The notes: generated by a model from the sequence alone, not told the origin. 64,000 bases of DNA from UKL13-3 sp943369665 (GCA_943369665.1 CALRNX020000008.1:62001-126000); one strand, 5' to 3'; positions 8,822 through 18,353 are shown, counted from the stretch's first letter. Made by a program: numbers and translations.

Positions 8822-10021
8822 CTATCCAACATAATCCGAGAGATAATCATATTTCTCAGTCAGTTTACCATTTTCGGCTATTGTTGCGTTTTTGATGATG
8901 GCATCTTTATCTTCAAGCAATAAATTAGGCAATACATGGCGGATCAGTTGTTCGCCAAATTCTATTGAAGCATCAACAGGCAGTTCGCAGGGTAAATTTC
9001 CTACAGCTTGCACATCGATACTTGATTTGGTAAATGGCGTTACCTCTTTTTCCGATAATGTATTGTATCCAAAATAAGGATCTTCGATGGTTGTGCTGCG
9101 CAATGTGCTTGGCAAAGGACCAGGAATATCGCAGGTAATATCGCTTATTGTTTTAATATGGAAATCCGCGCGTTTCATTTCTTCATGTGTAAAGAATGGC
9201 TCGATTCCGTTCTTCCAAAACACGGCATTCACCATCACATCAGCTCTTTTGTAGTAAGGGGCAAAACTGCTGCGGTAATCTTCGGGATGTTTGTAAAAAT
9301 CAGCCTTATCCCATTCGCGGCCATCTTTGCGCTCATAATAATCTTCGCTGCGCAAATGCACATACACTGTGTGGTCATAATCGTTTTCCAAAAACTCTTC
9401 CGGAGTTACGTGGTGAATTTTAAGTTTCTTCATCATCTCAATCGAACCATGGGCGACTCTTCCATCTCCGCATAAAACAATGCGCACAGGAGGTAAAGTA
9501 AGGTTTTCATACTGCTCATACATCGACTTCATGTCCACACATTCATGTGCAGGAAACAAATGATATGCCCCTCGTTTTTTTCCCAACATCACAAAAGCAT
9601 AATGTGTACCTACAATTCCTGCAAAACGGCCGAAACCAATAATTCGGTTACCGGCATCCCAAACCAGGGTTTCATAATCGATCAGTCGAATATTGTTTTT
9701 TAAGATGGCACGCAACAGTTGTTTGTTATGTGATTGTTTTTTGATGGTATGCGAAAAAAACAAATATGTTTTATTGGCAATTAATTCCGAAACCGGAACT
9801 TCTTTTACACCCAACAAAATACCAGCAATGCTAATATCTTCAACAATTTCAATTCCCAGCTTTGCATATGCTTCATCATTAAAACAACGATGAGGTGATG
9901 TTTGTACAACAACTTTTACATCCGCAAATTTTTCCATGAGTTCAATACATTGCTCAGGGGTAAGGGGGGTGCGTTTATCGGGTGGTGTTTTTCCCTCGCG
10001 TATAATTCCAATTATTTTCAT
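8822..10021 (-). CDS. Saccharopine/alanine dehydrogenase-like NAD(P) oxidoreductase
   Basis: 399 aa. The N-terminus (IGIIREGKTPPDKRTPLTP) is the AlaDH/PNT N-terminal fold, with RTPL holding the conserved Arg near the substrate pocket. A central VRIVLCGDGRVAHGSIEMM provides the Rossmann glycine motif, here GDGRVAHG rather than GxGxxG. Later ISDITCDIPGPLPSTLRSTT is typical of saccharopine dehydrogenase (lysine-forming) relatives. It probably oxidises or reduces an amino acid or its imino adduct; the substrate is unclear. The start lies 15 bases after the stop of lptD, so it may be co-transcribed with it. Confidence 0.82.
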   Translation of the reverse strand: MKIIGIIREGKTPPDKRTPLTPEQCIELMEKFADVKVVVQTSPHRCFNDEAYAKLGIEIVEDISIAGILLGVKEVPVSELIANKTYLFFSHTIKKQSHNKQLLRAILKNNIRLIDYETLVWDAGNRIIGFGRFAGIVGTHYAFVMLGKKRGAYHLFPAHECVDMKSMYEQYENLTLPPVRIVLCGDGRVAHGSIEMMKKLKIHHVTPEEFLENDYDHTVYVHLRSEDYYERKDGREWDKADFYKHPEDYRSSFAPYYKRADVMVNAVFWKNGIEPFFTHEEMKRADFHIKTISDITCDIPGPLPSTLRSTTIEDPYFGYNTLSEKEVTPFTKSSIDVQAVGNLPCELPVDASIEFGEQLIRHVLPNLLLEDKDAIIKNATIAENGKLTEKYDYLSDYVG

Positions 10022-10036
10022 AGCAATTTGTATTTG

Positions 10037-12703
10037 TTAAATTCTGCGATCGAACCAATCTCTTCTTTTGGTCATTTTTAAATCCTGCAACAAACTCGAT
10101 TTCACATTAATCGTAAACAAGAAACTTTGGCGTGTACCAATCGGTATCCAATTGAGCTTAAACTCCCAACAATGAAGCTGGCGTATAAAATCGATTGATG
10201 TAAAAGTGATCTGTTTGTTTTTAATATCGTATCCGGAGGTGTAACCAATTTTCCAATTACTTGTTAAGTTAAAATCACCATTGAAATTTAAGGTTTGAAC
10301 ATAATTGGTGGTTGCCGGATTATTCAAATTATTGTAACGACTGTAACGGATCGAGTAATTTATGTTTAACGTCCATGGAATATTAAAATCATAATAATCT
10401 TCGGGTCGGTCATTAATATATTTCAACTCTCCTTCATACATTTTTCGGGTAGTTGTTTTTTTCTTAAATGTATTGGCGTTAAAACTTGACGTTAAATCAA
10501 TATGCCCATCCGTAATTAACCCTAACTTGCCTCCTCCATCTACATAAAAGGTATTGATGCGGTATACCTGCTTCACACCTTCGGTGGTTATAATGGAGTT
10601 TTGATAAGGATCCAGATTGGCACCTGCATTTACAACAACGTTTTTGAACAACTTTGTACGGGCCGAAAAATTGATCGGGCTCAAGTTTAAAGAATCGGCA
10701 AACAAATTATACGATCCTCCCATTCGGATGGTTTCAAATATCTGAATCTTCGTTTCCTTCTGAGCGGTATCCTTTCCTTTGTTCACTTTCATTTCAATAT
10801 TATTGTCTACTGAAAATCCAACATTCCCTTGTCGGCCTGTACCCGGTCTTCCAACAATGCCTTGTTCAAAAATCGAATACTTTACTTCTTTACCGTTTTT
10901 ATCAGTATACGATTGGTAATACCCGTATTTGGGTTGCCCGTAATCAGGGTTATATGAAAAATCCACACTTGGAGAAACAACATGGCGAATAGCCTTGATC
11001 TTGGATCCCGCAAAATATTTCATTCCATAATACCGAGTGTTTAACCCAACCCTTGGTGTGTAAGTAAATGCTCTTTCAAATCCATTTACCCTGGTGATAT
11101 TCACCCCACCATTGAGGGTATCTTTTCGGATCGTTTGGCCATACCAATATTCATTCATGGTTACACTCGTTGAAAGGGTATAATATTTTAACACTTTGAA
11201 TGACGTTTGAATAGGCAGAGAATGGGCCATTCCATAATTTCCGGCTGTATCATAAAATTTGGCAAACTCATTTCGATCCCAACTTCTGAACAAAATCGAA
11301 TCCTTTGTATTGATCTGGTTGCGAAACGAAGTTGAATAGTTCATGCTGATGTTCTCATACCACTTGTCTGCAACACTCTTCTGTTTTGGTTTTAAAGGAT
11401 TAAAACTACTTACCGTAAATGTGATATCGGGCAGGGTGATCAATACATCACGTGTTGAGGTGTTTTGCGAAAGCCTGCCATTGGCCGTTAAATTATACTT
11501 CCCGTTTTTGAATCCTTTATTATAACTGATACTCGAGTTTAACTGGTTGTTGACAATATTGGCCGGGTTATAAGAGTTGTTTTGGAGATAAGACGAACCC
11601 GAAGGATTAACACTGACAATATTTACACTGGCATTAAAGGTACGATTGGGTTTTGATTTAGGATCTGTCCGGTGGTTCCAACTAAATAGAAAATCTTTGG
11701 ATATTTGGTAGTTGGGGTCGAATTCCTCATTAAACTTATTGTATGCATAGTTAAAACTAATATCACCCGCAGAACGATACCTGTTGGCATACCTTAATCC
11801 ATTGTTTAAAGCCCAGCTTTGGTTGGTATAAAATGAACCCGTTAACCGATAATCAGCTTTATCTCCTAATCCGAAATAATAACCGCCATCGCGTAAAAAA
11901 TATCCCCTGTCCCCTGAATTTCCATAGGTAGGAATAATTACACCCGATGACTGTCCACGTTTAATAGAAAAAATCCCAAACGGTAATAAGAGGGGTGTGG
12001 GAACACTTTCAAATTGTAAATTGGCAGGACCTGTTACGATCTTATCATTGGGAATAACTTTGATCCGTGTTGCTGCTATATGATAGTGAGGACTGTCCAA
12101 ATTACAGGTAGTGTATTTTGCATCCTTAATATCAAACTGGTTATCAGATGTTTTACCAACATCACTTCCGTGTATATACCCTTCTCCCTCTTGTGTCCTG
12201 AACTCACTCAAATACCCCTTTTTGGTCCGGGTATTGTATTTGATCACATCTGCCCTGTATTCTGTTGCATCTTCTTTAAAAACAGGCTTGCCCACAGGAT
12301 GACCTAAACTGTCCTTGGTACCCATGGCAGTTATAACATTGCTATTTAAATCGGCTTTTATAAAATCAGCCTCCAATGTGATATTATCCTGGGTAACCTT
12401 TGCCTTCCCATACATGTAAAATATTTTGTTTACCGCATCATAAGGCATGGAATCGCGGGCTTCATAGGTAACCGTGCTTTTGATCGCATCCTTGGAAATC
12501 CTGATCTGAACCGTATCCAGCGGATCTATTGGCTCTTCATCAACAGTCATTAAAAGCGAGTCGGGAGGAGAAGATATTGTATCTTTAGCAATTACTGTTG
12601 GGTTGGGTTTAGATTTGGCAGGCTTCTTGTTTTTAATTGGTTTCGTTTGACCGTATACAAAACCACACATTAACAGTATGCATGGCATAATTTTGCACAC
12701 CAT
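10037..12703 (-). CDS. lptD: LPS-assembly protein LptD homologue
   Basis: 888 aa from ATG 12703; an ATG at 12763 would overlap the divergent amidase gene by 16 bases. The 12703 start gives a clean signal peptide (MVCKIMPCILLMCGFVYGQ). Residues about 75-230 are an OstA/LptA-like beta-jellyroll (YEARDSMPYDAVNK, then KVTQDNITLEADFIKAD). The rest is a large outer-membrane beta-barrel with many aromatic-ended strands and PFGIFSIKRGQSSGVIIPTYG at the barrel entry. LptD inserts lipopolysaccharide into the outer leaflet with the lipoprotein LptE. It is longer than the 784-aa E. coli protein, as usual in Bacteroidota. It is divergent from an amidase and an MCE gene. Confidence 0.88.
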   Translation of the reverse strand: MVCKIMPCILLMCGFVYGQTKPIKNKKPAKSKPNPTVIAKDTISSPPDSLLMTVDEEPIDPLDTVQIRISKDAIKSTVTYEARDSMPYDAVNKIFYMYGKAKVTQDNITLEADFIKADLNSNVITAMGTKDSLGHPVGKPVFKEDATEYRADVIKYNTRTKKGYLSEFRTQEGEGYIHGSDVGKTSDNQFDIKDAKYTTCNLDSPHYHIAATRIKVIPNDKIVTGPANLQFESVPTPLLLPFGIFSIKRGQSSGVIIPTYGNSGDRGYFLRDGGYYFGLGDKADYRLTGSFYTNQSWALNNGLRYANRYRSAGDISFNYAYNKFNEEFDPNYQISKDFLFSWNHRTDPKSKPNRTFNASVNIVSVNPSGSSYLQNNSYNPANIVNNQLNSSISYNKGFKNGKYNLTANGRLSQNTSTRDVLITLPDITFTVSSFNPLKPKQKSVADKWYENISMNYSTSFRNQINTKDSILFRSWDRNEFAKFYDTAGNYGMAHSLPIQTSFKVLKYYTLSTSVTMNEYWYGQTIRKDTLNGGVNITRVNGFERAFTYTPRVGLNTRYYGMKYFAGSKIKAIRHVVSPSVDFSYNPDYGQPKYGYYQSYTDKNGKEVKYSIFEQGIVGRPGTGRQGNVGFSVDNNIEMKVNKGKDTAQKETKIQIFETIRMGGSYNLFADSLNLSPINFSARTKLFKNVVVNAGANLDPYQNSIITTEGVKQVYRINTFYVDGGGKLGLITDGHIDLTSSFNANTFKKKTTTRKMYEGELKYINDRPEDYYDFNIPWTLNINYSIRYSRYNNLNNPATTNYVQTLNFNGDFNLTSNWKIGYTSGYDIKNKQITFTSIDFIRQLHCWEFKLNWIPIGTRQSFLFTINVKSSLLQDLKMTKRRDWFDRRI

Positions 12704-12747
12704 TAATTTGAGCAACCCATTTATAAACCTAAAATTGTAATCAGAAT

Positions 12748-13566
12748 ATGTCAAGCCGCGCAAAACTAAGTAATATTAAAAATATCCTGCAATATAATCG
12801 TGCACTATCTTTTGTTCTGTTGGCATTGGGGTTATGTAGTTATACCTCAATGGGCGTTCATAAGCAAAAAATAAAAACGGTGGTTATTGATGCCGGGCAT
12901 GGCGGGCACGACCATGGCTGTATGTATGGCGGGGCCAGCGAAAAGAAGGTAACCCTTGAAGTAGCGCTCAAAGTAGGAAAACAAATTGAAGCGCTTATTC
13001 CCGATGTAAAAGTAATTTATACCCGAACCGAAGATAATTTTGTAGAACTTTGGGAAAGGGCCGGAGTAGCCAATCGCAACAATGCCGATCTGTTCGTTTC
13101 CATTCATTGCAATGCCAATAAAAAACTGGAAGTGTTTGGAACAGAAACCTTTTCAATGGGTTTGCACAAATCGGAAGGCAACCTGGCGGTGGCGAAACGT
13201 GAGAATGATGTAATTTTATTGGAAAAAGACATCGAGGAGCGATACGAAGGATTTGACCCCAACTCACCTGAAGCACATATCTACTTTTCGTTTATGCAAA
13301 GTGCTTATATTGACCAGAGTTTAAAACTGGCATCTATTGTGGAGGATCACTTTAAAGAGATCAAACGAACAAGCCGTGGTGTGAAACAAGCAGGACTGAT
13401 GGTGCTTTGGAAAAGTAAAATGCCAAGTATTTTAATTGAAACAGGCTTTTTGAGCAATAAAGCAGAAAGAGCCTATTTAACTTCAGAAGCCGGCCAGGAA
13501 GAACTTGCTTTGGCCATTGCCAAGTCGGTAAACGAATACAAAAATCAGGTTGAAAAGACCAAGTAA
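12748..13566 (+). CDS. N-acetylmuramoyl-L-alanine amidase
   Basis: 272 aa. A hydrophobic N-terminal segment (RALSFVLLALGLCSYTSMG) is a signal or anchor. The Amidase_3 catalytic domain follows: VVIDAGHGGHDHGC (first zinc His), KKVTLEVALKVG with the zinc Glu, VFVELWERAGVANR region, LFVSIHCNAN (zinc His) and PSILIETGFLSNKAE with the catalytic Glu. It cleaves the bond between N-acetylmuramic acid and the stem peptide in the periplasm. The insert carrying EAHIYFSFMQSAYIDQS matches AmiC/AmiA-like enzymes. Only 44 bases separate it from lptD on the other strand; the MCE gene follows by 60 bases. Confidence 0.93.
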   Translation: MSSRAKLSNIKNILQYNRALSFVLLALGLCSYTSMGVHKQKIKTVVIDAGHGGHDHGCMYGGASEKKVTLEVALKVGKQIEALIPDVKVIYTRTEDNFVELWERAGVANRNNADLFVSIHCNANKKLEVFGTETFSMGLHKSEGNLAVAKRENDVILLEKDIEERYEGFDPNSPEAHIYFSFMQSAYIDQSLKLASIVEDHFKEIKRTSRGVKQAGLMVLWKSKMPSILIETGFLSNKAERAYLTSEAGQEELALAIAKSVNEYKNQVEKTK

Positions 13567-13601
13567 GCAGTCCGCTCCCTTTTTAGTATTGTATAAAAGC
13601 C

Positions 13602-13609
13602 TATTTTTG
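13602..13609 (+). promoter_or_regulatory. -7 promoter box before the MCE gene
   Basis: TATTTTTG is a perfect TAnnTTTG match, followed by CGCA, 17 bases before the TTG start. No convincing -33 TTG at 19-20 bases upstream. Confidence 0.5.
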
Positions 13610-13626
13610 CGCAAAACTTTTACGCT

Positions 13627-14634
13627 TTGAAATATACGAAAGAAATTAAAGTGGGGCTTTTTGCCGTTGTTGGCTTAGTCCTACTTATAGCAGGTTACAA
13701 TTTTTTGAAAGGTTTTGATCCCCTGAGCGGATACAATAAGTATTATGTTGTATACAATAATGTAAATGGTATTGTAAAATCAACCCAGGTTACCATTAAT
13801 GGACTGAAAGTAGGACAGGTAGAAGATATCAGCATGCTGCAAAAAGGAGATCCTTCACGCTTGGTCGTTACCTTGTTTGTGGAAAAAAGTATTAAACTTC
13901 CTGTAGGAACCACCGCATCTATTACCAGTACGGGGCTATTAGGCTCTACCGATATTGTGATCGTACCAGCCGAAGGAACAGAAATATATAACGATAAGGA
14001 CACTTTGGTAGCAACTTACCAGGAGTCATTGCAGGGAAGTATCCAAAAAATTGTAGACCCGATCAAAGAAAAAAGTGAAAAGGTATTGGTTACAATGGAT
14101 AATATGCTGAATAGCCTGAACAAAATATTTGATTCATCCGGAAGCCAAAAGCTGGAATCGAGTATTGACGATTTTTCGGGAACCATGCAAAATGTGCGCA
14201 ATATTACTGCTCGTTTTGACCAGTTAACTGCTGATGAATACAATAGCTTAAAAGGCATGCTGAACAATATGGAAGCCATCACGCGCAACCTTAAAAACAA
14301 TAATGAAGCGATTGCCAGGGCTGTCAAAAATATCTCCAAAATTACCGACTCTGTTGCTGCTGCCGATCTTACCGCAACCATTAACCATACCCGTAATGTG
14401 ATGAAAGAATTTTCTACCACATTGGACAAAATAAACAGAGGTGAAGGTTCATTGGGTAAACTGGCAAACGATACTTCTCTTTACAGTAACCTCAATAAAA
14501 CCAGTGTAGAACTCAACTCGCTGATGAAAGATATGCAGGAATACCCGGGAAGGTATTTTAGCATATCCGTTTTTGGAGGAGACAAACGTGCTGCAAAAGA
14601 AAATAAAAAACGTGAAGCTGAAAAGAAGAAATAA
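13627..14634 (+). CDS. MCE/MlaD family protein (lipid transport)
   Basis: 335 aa. The start codon is TTG at 13627; no ATG is available before the transmembrane helix (VGLFAVVGLVLLIAGYNFL, residues 9-27). Residues about 36-115 are the MCE domain: YYVVYNNVNGIVKSTQVTING, LKVGQVEDI, then VGTTASITSTGLLGSTDIVIV. The rest is a long helical, coiled-coil-like stalk (ITRNLKNNNEAIARAVKNI and similar). MCE proteins form hexamers anchored in the inner membrane that shuttle phospholipid across the periplasm with an MlaE/F transporter, which is not in the window. It follows the amidase on the same strand. Confidence 0.9.
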   Translation: MKYTKEIKVGLFAVVGLVLLIAGYNFLKGFDPLSGYNKYYVVYNNVNGIVKSTQVTINGLKVGQVEDISMLQKGDPSRLVVTLFVEKSIKLPVGTTASITSTGLLGSTDIVIVPAEGTEIYNDKDTLVATYQESLQGSIQKIVDPIKEKSEKVLVTMDNMLNSLNKIFDSSGSQKLESSIDDFSGTMQNVRNITARFDQLTADEYNSLKGMLNNMEAITRNLKNNNEAIARAVKNISKITDSVAAADLTATINHTRNVMKEFSTTLDKINRGEGSLGKLANDTSLYSNLNKTSVELNSLMKDMQEYPGRYFSISVFGGDKRAAKENKKREAEKKK

Positions 14635-14641
14635 TGGGCAA

Positions 14642-14693
14642 AAAGAAAGTAGGCAAAAGAAAAACCAAATTGCCTACTACCTACTTTCTTTTT
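14642..14693. terminator. Putative bidirectional terminator between convergent genes
   Basis: AAAGAAAGTAGG pairs with CCTACTTTCTTT, and an alternative inner helix GTAGGCAA/TTGCCTAC is also possible. A- and T-rich edges on both sides suit both converging transcripts (MCE gene and the gene ending at 14726). Confidence 0.6.
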
Positions 14694-14725
14694 GCTTCCT
14701 TTTCCAAGCTTAGTTCTTATACAAT

Positions 14726-15406
14726 TTAAGACTGTTCCTCACTACTCATTACAAACCCTAACCTCTTCCCCGTTGGCATTCCGCTGCTATGGCTCATGCT
14801 ATTTTTTTGCTCTACCGAAATATAATTAATGCTTTCAACAGGTGGTGCAAGTAAATCAAAATGGAGGCAGAACAACATTGCCTCTTCTATAATGGTTCGA
14901 AGTGATTCTGACGTAACAATATTTTTTTCAATATCACTAAACATAAAAGACAAAGGCCGTTTACCCTCCACAAAAAAATGTCGATCCTTATTGATAAATA
15001 CCCTGGCAATTAAATATCCCACATCATTGTCACGATTGTATTTGATCGAGTCACTCAAAAAATTATATATCTGGATCATCCCGCAAAACTCCCGCAAGGT
15101 GTCTTCCTTTACATAAGCCGATTTATTGATAAAATGGTTTTCGTCAAAATCGAACACATTGGTATGCATCATGATCACCAATGTATCACCACCAAATTTA
15201 AGGTGTGCCTCAAAATCTCCTTTATCGCTATACTTAACTTCAACATGCGGAGCTTCGTCCAACAGCTTTGGGGAGAGCTCTGTCTCCAATTCACGCAGCA
15301 CCATTTTCATATCCCTGAAAATAACCTGGGTAGAGCGAAACACATCTTGTTTGGTAGACGCTTTTCGACAAAGCAGTTCCTGTATCTGCAATATTTTAGA
15401 ATCCAT
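14726..15406 (-). CDS. Conserved hypothetical protein
   Basis: 226 aa, soluble, no signal peptide. Features seen: an N-terminal helix (MDSKILQIQELLCRK), a mixed alpha/beta core with HLKFGGDTLVIMMHTNVFDFD and DVGYLIARVFINKDRHFFVEGKRPLSF, and a C-terminal tail rich in Ser and Glu. The core looks like one compact domain. I do not recognise the family. It is downstream of proS on the same strand but separated from it by a terminator, so it is probably transcribed on its own. Confidence 0.75.
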   Translation of the reverse strand: MDSKILQIQELLCRKASTKQDVFRSTQVIFRDMKMVLRELETELSPKLLDEAPHVEVKYSDKGDFEAHLKFGGDTLVIMMHTNVFDFDENHFINKSAYVKEDTLREFCGMIQIYNFLSDSIKYNRDNDVGYLIARVFINKDRHFFVEGKRPLSFMFSDIEKNIVTSESLRTIIEEAMLFCLHFDLLAPPVESINYISVEQKNSMSHSSGMPTGKRLGFVMSSEEQS

Positions 15407-15455
15407 ATAATGAGTAACAATAAATGAAGTGGAAAGTTATAGAATATTCAGGAAC

Positions 15456-15490
15456 AAAAAAGCCGTTATCAATATTTTGACAACGGCTTC
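15456..15490 (-). terminator. Rho-independent terminator after proS
   Basis: On the minus strand AAGCCGTTgTCAA pairs with TTGAtAACGGCTT and ends in six T. It starts 19 bases after the proS stop. Confidence 0.85.
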
Positions 15491-15508
15491 TCCTTTTGAT
15501 GCTAAATA

Positions 15509-16984
15509 TTAGTATGCTTTGGCAAACAATACTCTCTGCGTACTTGCGTTTCCGGTGAGCACACATTTTCCATCTTCCTGTGGGTTGTTGAGTGGAATAC
15601 AACGAATAGTGGCTTTGGTCATTTCTTTTATTTTCACTTCCGTTTCACTTGTGCCATCCCAATGAGCACTTACAAATCCTGTTTTATTATCCAATGCGTC
15701 TACAAACTCATCCCAAGTATTTACCGCATGAATATGCTCATCGCGGTAGTCAAGTGCTTTCTGGTAAATATTTTGCTGAATAGCTGAAAGCAAATGCTCG
15801 ATTTTATTTTCCAGATCCACCATGCTCATCACCTGTTTTTCCTTGGTATCCCTGCGGGCCACTTCTACCGTTTCATTTTGCACATCACGCATACCAATAG
15901 CAATACGCACCGGAACCCCTTTTAGCTCATGCTCGGCAAACTTAAACCCAGGGCTTGTATTGTCCCTGTCATCCAATTTCACAGACATTCCTTTTTTGCG
16001 CAATGCTTGCTGAATGGCTTTTGCCTTAGCCAATACTTGCTCTTTCTCATCTTCTTTTTTACCCAAAATCGGAACAATAACTACTTGTATCGGTGCCAAG
16101 TTTGGAGGCAATACCAATCCTTCATCATCACTATGACTCATTATTAAGGCTCCCATCAATCGAGTGGAAACACCCCATGAAGTTGCCCAAACATACTCTT
16201 GCGTATTTTCCTTGGTAGCAAATTTCACATCAAATGCTTTCGCGAAATTTTGTCCCAAAAAATGTGATGTTCCCATTTGCAAAGCCTTTCCATCCTGCAT
16301 CAACCCTTCTATACAGTAAGTCTCCAATGCTCCGGCAAAACGTTCATTAGCAGTTTTTACACCTTTCATTACCGGCACTGCCAAAATATTCTCAGCAAAA
16401 TCTGCATATACTTCCAACATTTGTTTTGTTTCTGCTATTGCTTCCTCTGCAGTTGCATGAGCTGTATGTCCTTCTTGCCATAAAAACTCTGTTGTTCGTA
16501 AAAACAAACGCGTACGCATTTCCCATCGAACCACGTTGGCCCATTGGTTCACCAAAATAGGCAGATCGCGGTGCGACTTGATCCAATCGCGGTAGGTATT
16601 CCAGATAATGGTTTCCGAAGTTGGGCGCACGATCAGCTCTTCTTCCAGTTTTGCAGTTTCATCTACCACAATTTCTCCATTCTCTGCAGTTTTTAATCTA
16701 TAATGTGTAACTACGGCACATTCTTTGGCAAAGCCTTCAACATGACTAGCTTCCTTACTAAAAAACGATTTTGGGATAAACAACGGAAAATAAGCGTTCT
16801 GGTGTCCGGTTTCTTTAAACCGTTTATCCAACTCAGCCTGCATTTTTTCCCAAATAGCATAACCGTAAGGTTTAATAACCATACATCCCTTTACAGCCGA
16901 ATGCTCGGCCAAATCAGCTTGTTTCACCAGGTTATTATACCAGGCACTATAATCTTCGCTACGTTTAACTTTTTTAATTTCCAT
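15509..16984 (-). CDS. proS: Prolyl-tRNA synthetase
   Basis: 491 aa from ATG 16984 (MEIKKVKRSEDYSAWYN); an in-frame ATG at 17059 would add 25 residues with no family similarity. This is the short archaeal/eukaryotic-type ProRS without the editing insertion. Class II motifs: GYAIWEKMQ, LIVRPTSETIIW, WEMRTRLFLRTTEFLWQEGHTAHA, then the GTSHFLGQNFAKAF and WATSWGVSTRLMGA motif 3 region. The anticodon domain (IQVVIVPILGKKEDEKEQV) and the C-terminal domain (ATIRCIPLNNPQEDGKCVLTG) follow; the zinc Cys set of that tail looks reduced. It charges tRNA-Pro in the cytoplasm. Confidence 0.96.
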   Translation of the reverse strand: MEIKKVKRSEDYSAWYNNLVKQADLAEHSAVKGCMVIKPYGYAIWEKMQAELDKRFKETGHQNAYFPLFIPKSFFSKEASHVEGFAKECAVVTHYRLKTAENGEIVVDETAKLEEELIVRPTSETIIWNTYRDWIKSHRDLPILVNQWANVVRWEMRTRLFLRTTEFLWQEGHTAHATAEEAIAETKQMLEVYADFAENILAVPVMKGVKTANERFAGALETYCIEGLMQDGKALQMGTSHFLGQNFAKAFDVKFATKENTQEYVWATSWGVSTRLMGALIMSHSDDEGLVLPPNLAPIQVVIVPILGKKEDEKEQVLAKAKAIQQALRKKGMSVKLDDRDNTSPGFKFAEHELKGVPVRIAIGMRDVQNETVEVARRDTKEKQVMSMVDLENKIEHLLSAIQQNIYQKALDYRDEHIHAVNTWDEFVDALDNKTGFVSAHWDGTSETEVKIKEMTKATIRCIPLNNPQEDGKCVLTGNASTQRVLFAKAY

Positions 16985-17035
16985 GTATCTAATATTCAAT
17001 GAGGTTTTTGGAACGGTATTTGTTTTTCCCCATAT

Positions 17036-17059
17036 GTGCGCAAAAATAATTTTTCGCAC
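17036..17059. promoter_or_regulatory. Inverted repeat in the proS / lipoprotein divergent region
   Basis: GTGCG and CGCAC arms flank an A-tract/T-tract core of 14 bases. Three bases on, TTACTTTG is a 7/8 match to the -7 box for the plus-strand lipoprotein gene. The repeat could be an operator at about -17 to -40 of that promoter. Confidence 0.35.
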
Positions 17060-17088
17060 GTTACTTTGTATAGATTAATTTCACTGTT

Positions 17089-18321
17089 ATGAAGAATAGT
17101 TTGTGGATCATTTTAATTTCGGTTGTTGCAGGGCTTAGTTCATGTATTACAGCCGCACAGTTTAACAATGCTGAAGACGATGTTTATTATTCGCCTAAGG
17201 CCAGTAATAAAAAGGAGCCCGTGATGATACCCGAGGTTGATGTGGATGAGATCATCCGCAAAAACCCTCCGCAATATGGCACACCGACCAATAGGATCAA
17301 CGATGATTGGAACACCAATCCGATGGCAGCTCAATATTATCCAATGTATAAAGCCTATCAGGATTCGCTTTACCAGCAAAATCAACGCACCTCGTCTTAT
17401 TATATCGATCCGGAATTAGCTACAACTTCGGAAACGGAGGAAGCAGACAGATTGCGTAGAATGTACAGCGGAAACTCCGGTAATTGGAATGTGGGTGTGG
17501 GTCTGAGTTGGTGGGGTCCTACTTTTTCAATAGGATACAGCAATTACAATAATGGCTGGAACAATGGCTATTATGGATACAATGGGTATTACGGTTACAA
17601 TGGATATTATGATCCATTCTGGGGGCCGTATTATGGATGGGGTTACGGTGGTTATTACAATTCTTGCTATACCCCTTATTGGGGTTGGGGATACAATCAT
17701 TATTATGGTTGCGGTTCGGGTTATTGGAGAGGAGGTTCATGTTATTATCCCAATAATGGAAATGGAAATTACAACACAGGCAATCAATCGATATCGCGTG
17801 CAAGGCAGAGCGTAGGGAATACAACACCTCCCGTAAATAGTAACGGAGGTAGAAGTTCGGTGAATGGCAATGCCAATGCTGCCAGCAGTCAGTATATAGC
17901 CCCATCAACCGGTCAGTTTCAGAGCCATACCGCACAACCGTCTCAACCAAGAGAGGCGCAATCAACTGGTCGCTCAAGTGTGGGTGGATATACACCTTCT
18001 TCGAGTGCTCAAACCTTGGAAACGGTGAATGGTCGCCAGGTGTACAGACGTCCTGTTGAAGTGCAACAACAAGCATCTCCAAGCACCATTCCGACATCAC
18101 AACCGTCAGGAACAGGATCAAACGGAAGATCCTCTTCGCGAAGCAACAGTGCTTCGCAAGGAACAATGCAACCTTCCGGTTCTAATAATAATGTAGCACC
18201 ACCAACATTTTCTACTCCATCCAGCGGAGGTCGCTCTAGTGGCGGATACGGAGGAGGACGTGGTGGATCAGGAAGCAGCGGAGGAAGCAGCTCTGGCGGT
18301 GGTGGAGGCCGCAGACGTTAA
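17089..18321 (+). CDS. Tyr/Gly/Asn-rich low-complexity lipoprotein
   Basis: 410 aa. A lipoprotein signal ends at LSSC (Cys 19). Residues 20-140 are ordinary and acidic (DDVYYSPKASNKKEPV). Residues 140-230 are a Tyr/Gly/Trp/Asn-rich stretch with NGYYGYNGYYGYNGYY repeats. Residues 230-410 are Ser/Gly/Asn/Gln-rich and end in a poly-Gly/Ser tail with RRR. The composition suggests a disordered or adhesive surface protein; I know no catalytic family. It is followed after 32 bases by a FadL-like barrel gene on the same strand. An unrelated 215-codon frame on the other strand is a by-product of the biased composition. Confidence 0.82.
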   Translation: MKNSLWIILISVVAGLSSCITAAQFNNAEDDVYYSPKASNKKEPVMIPEVDVDEIIRKNPPQYGTPTNRINDDWNTNPMAAQYYPMYKAYQDSLYQQNQRTSSYYIDPELATTSETEEADRLRRMYSGNSGNWNVGVGLSWWGPTFSIGYSNYNNGWNNGYYGYNGYYGYNGYYDPFWGPYYGWGYGGYYNSCYTPYWGWGYNHYYGCGSGYWRGGSCYYPNNGNGNYNTGNQSISRARQSVGNTTPPVNSNGGRSSVNGNANAASSQYIAPSTGQFQSHTAQPSQPREAQSTGRSSVGGYTPSSSAQTLETVNGRQVYRRPVEVQQQASPSTIPTSQPSGTGSNGRSSSRSNSASQGTMQPSGSNNNVAPPTFSTPSSGGRSSGGYGGGRGGSGSSGGSSSGGGGGRRR

Positions 18322-18353
18322 TCATTTTTTACCATAAAAATCTTTTAAATACC

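Noticed and set aside
12704..12763. LptD start at 12763 with overlapping divergent amidase
   Set aside because: Overlap of two divergent starts is unlikely and the later start gives a proper signal peptide.
17519..18166. Open frame of 215 codons on the minus strand
   Set aside because: Antisense to the Tyr/Gly/Asn-rich lipoprotein; its own composition (His/Asn-rich) is a by-product of that bias, no signal or family pattern.
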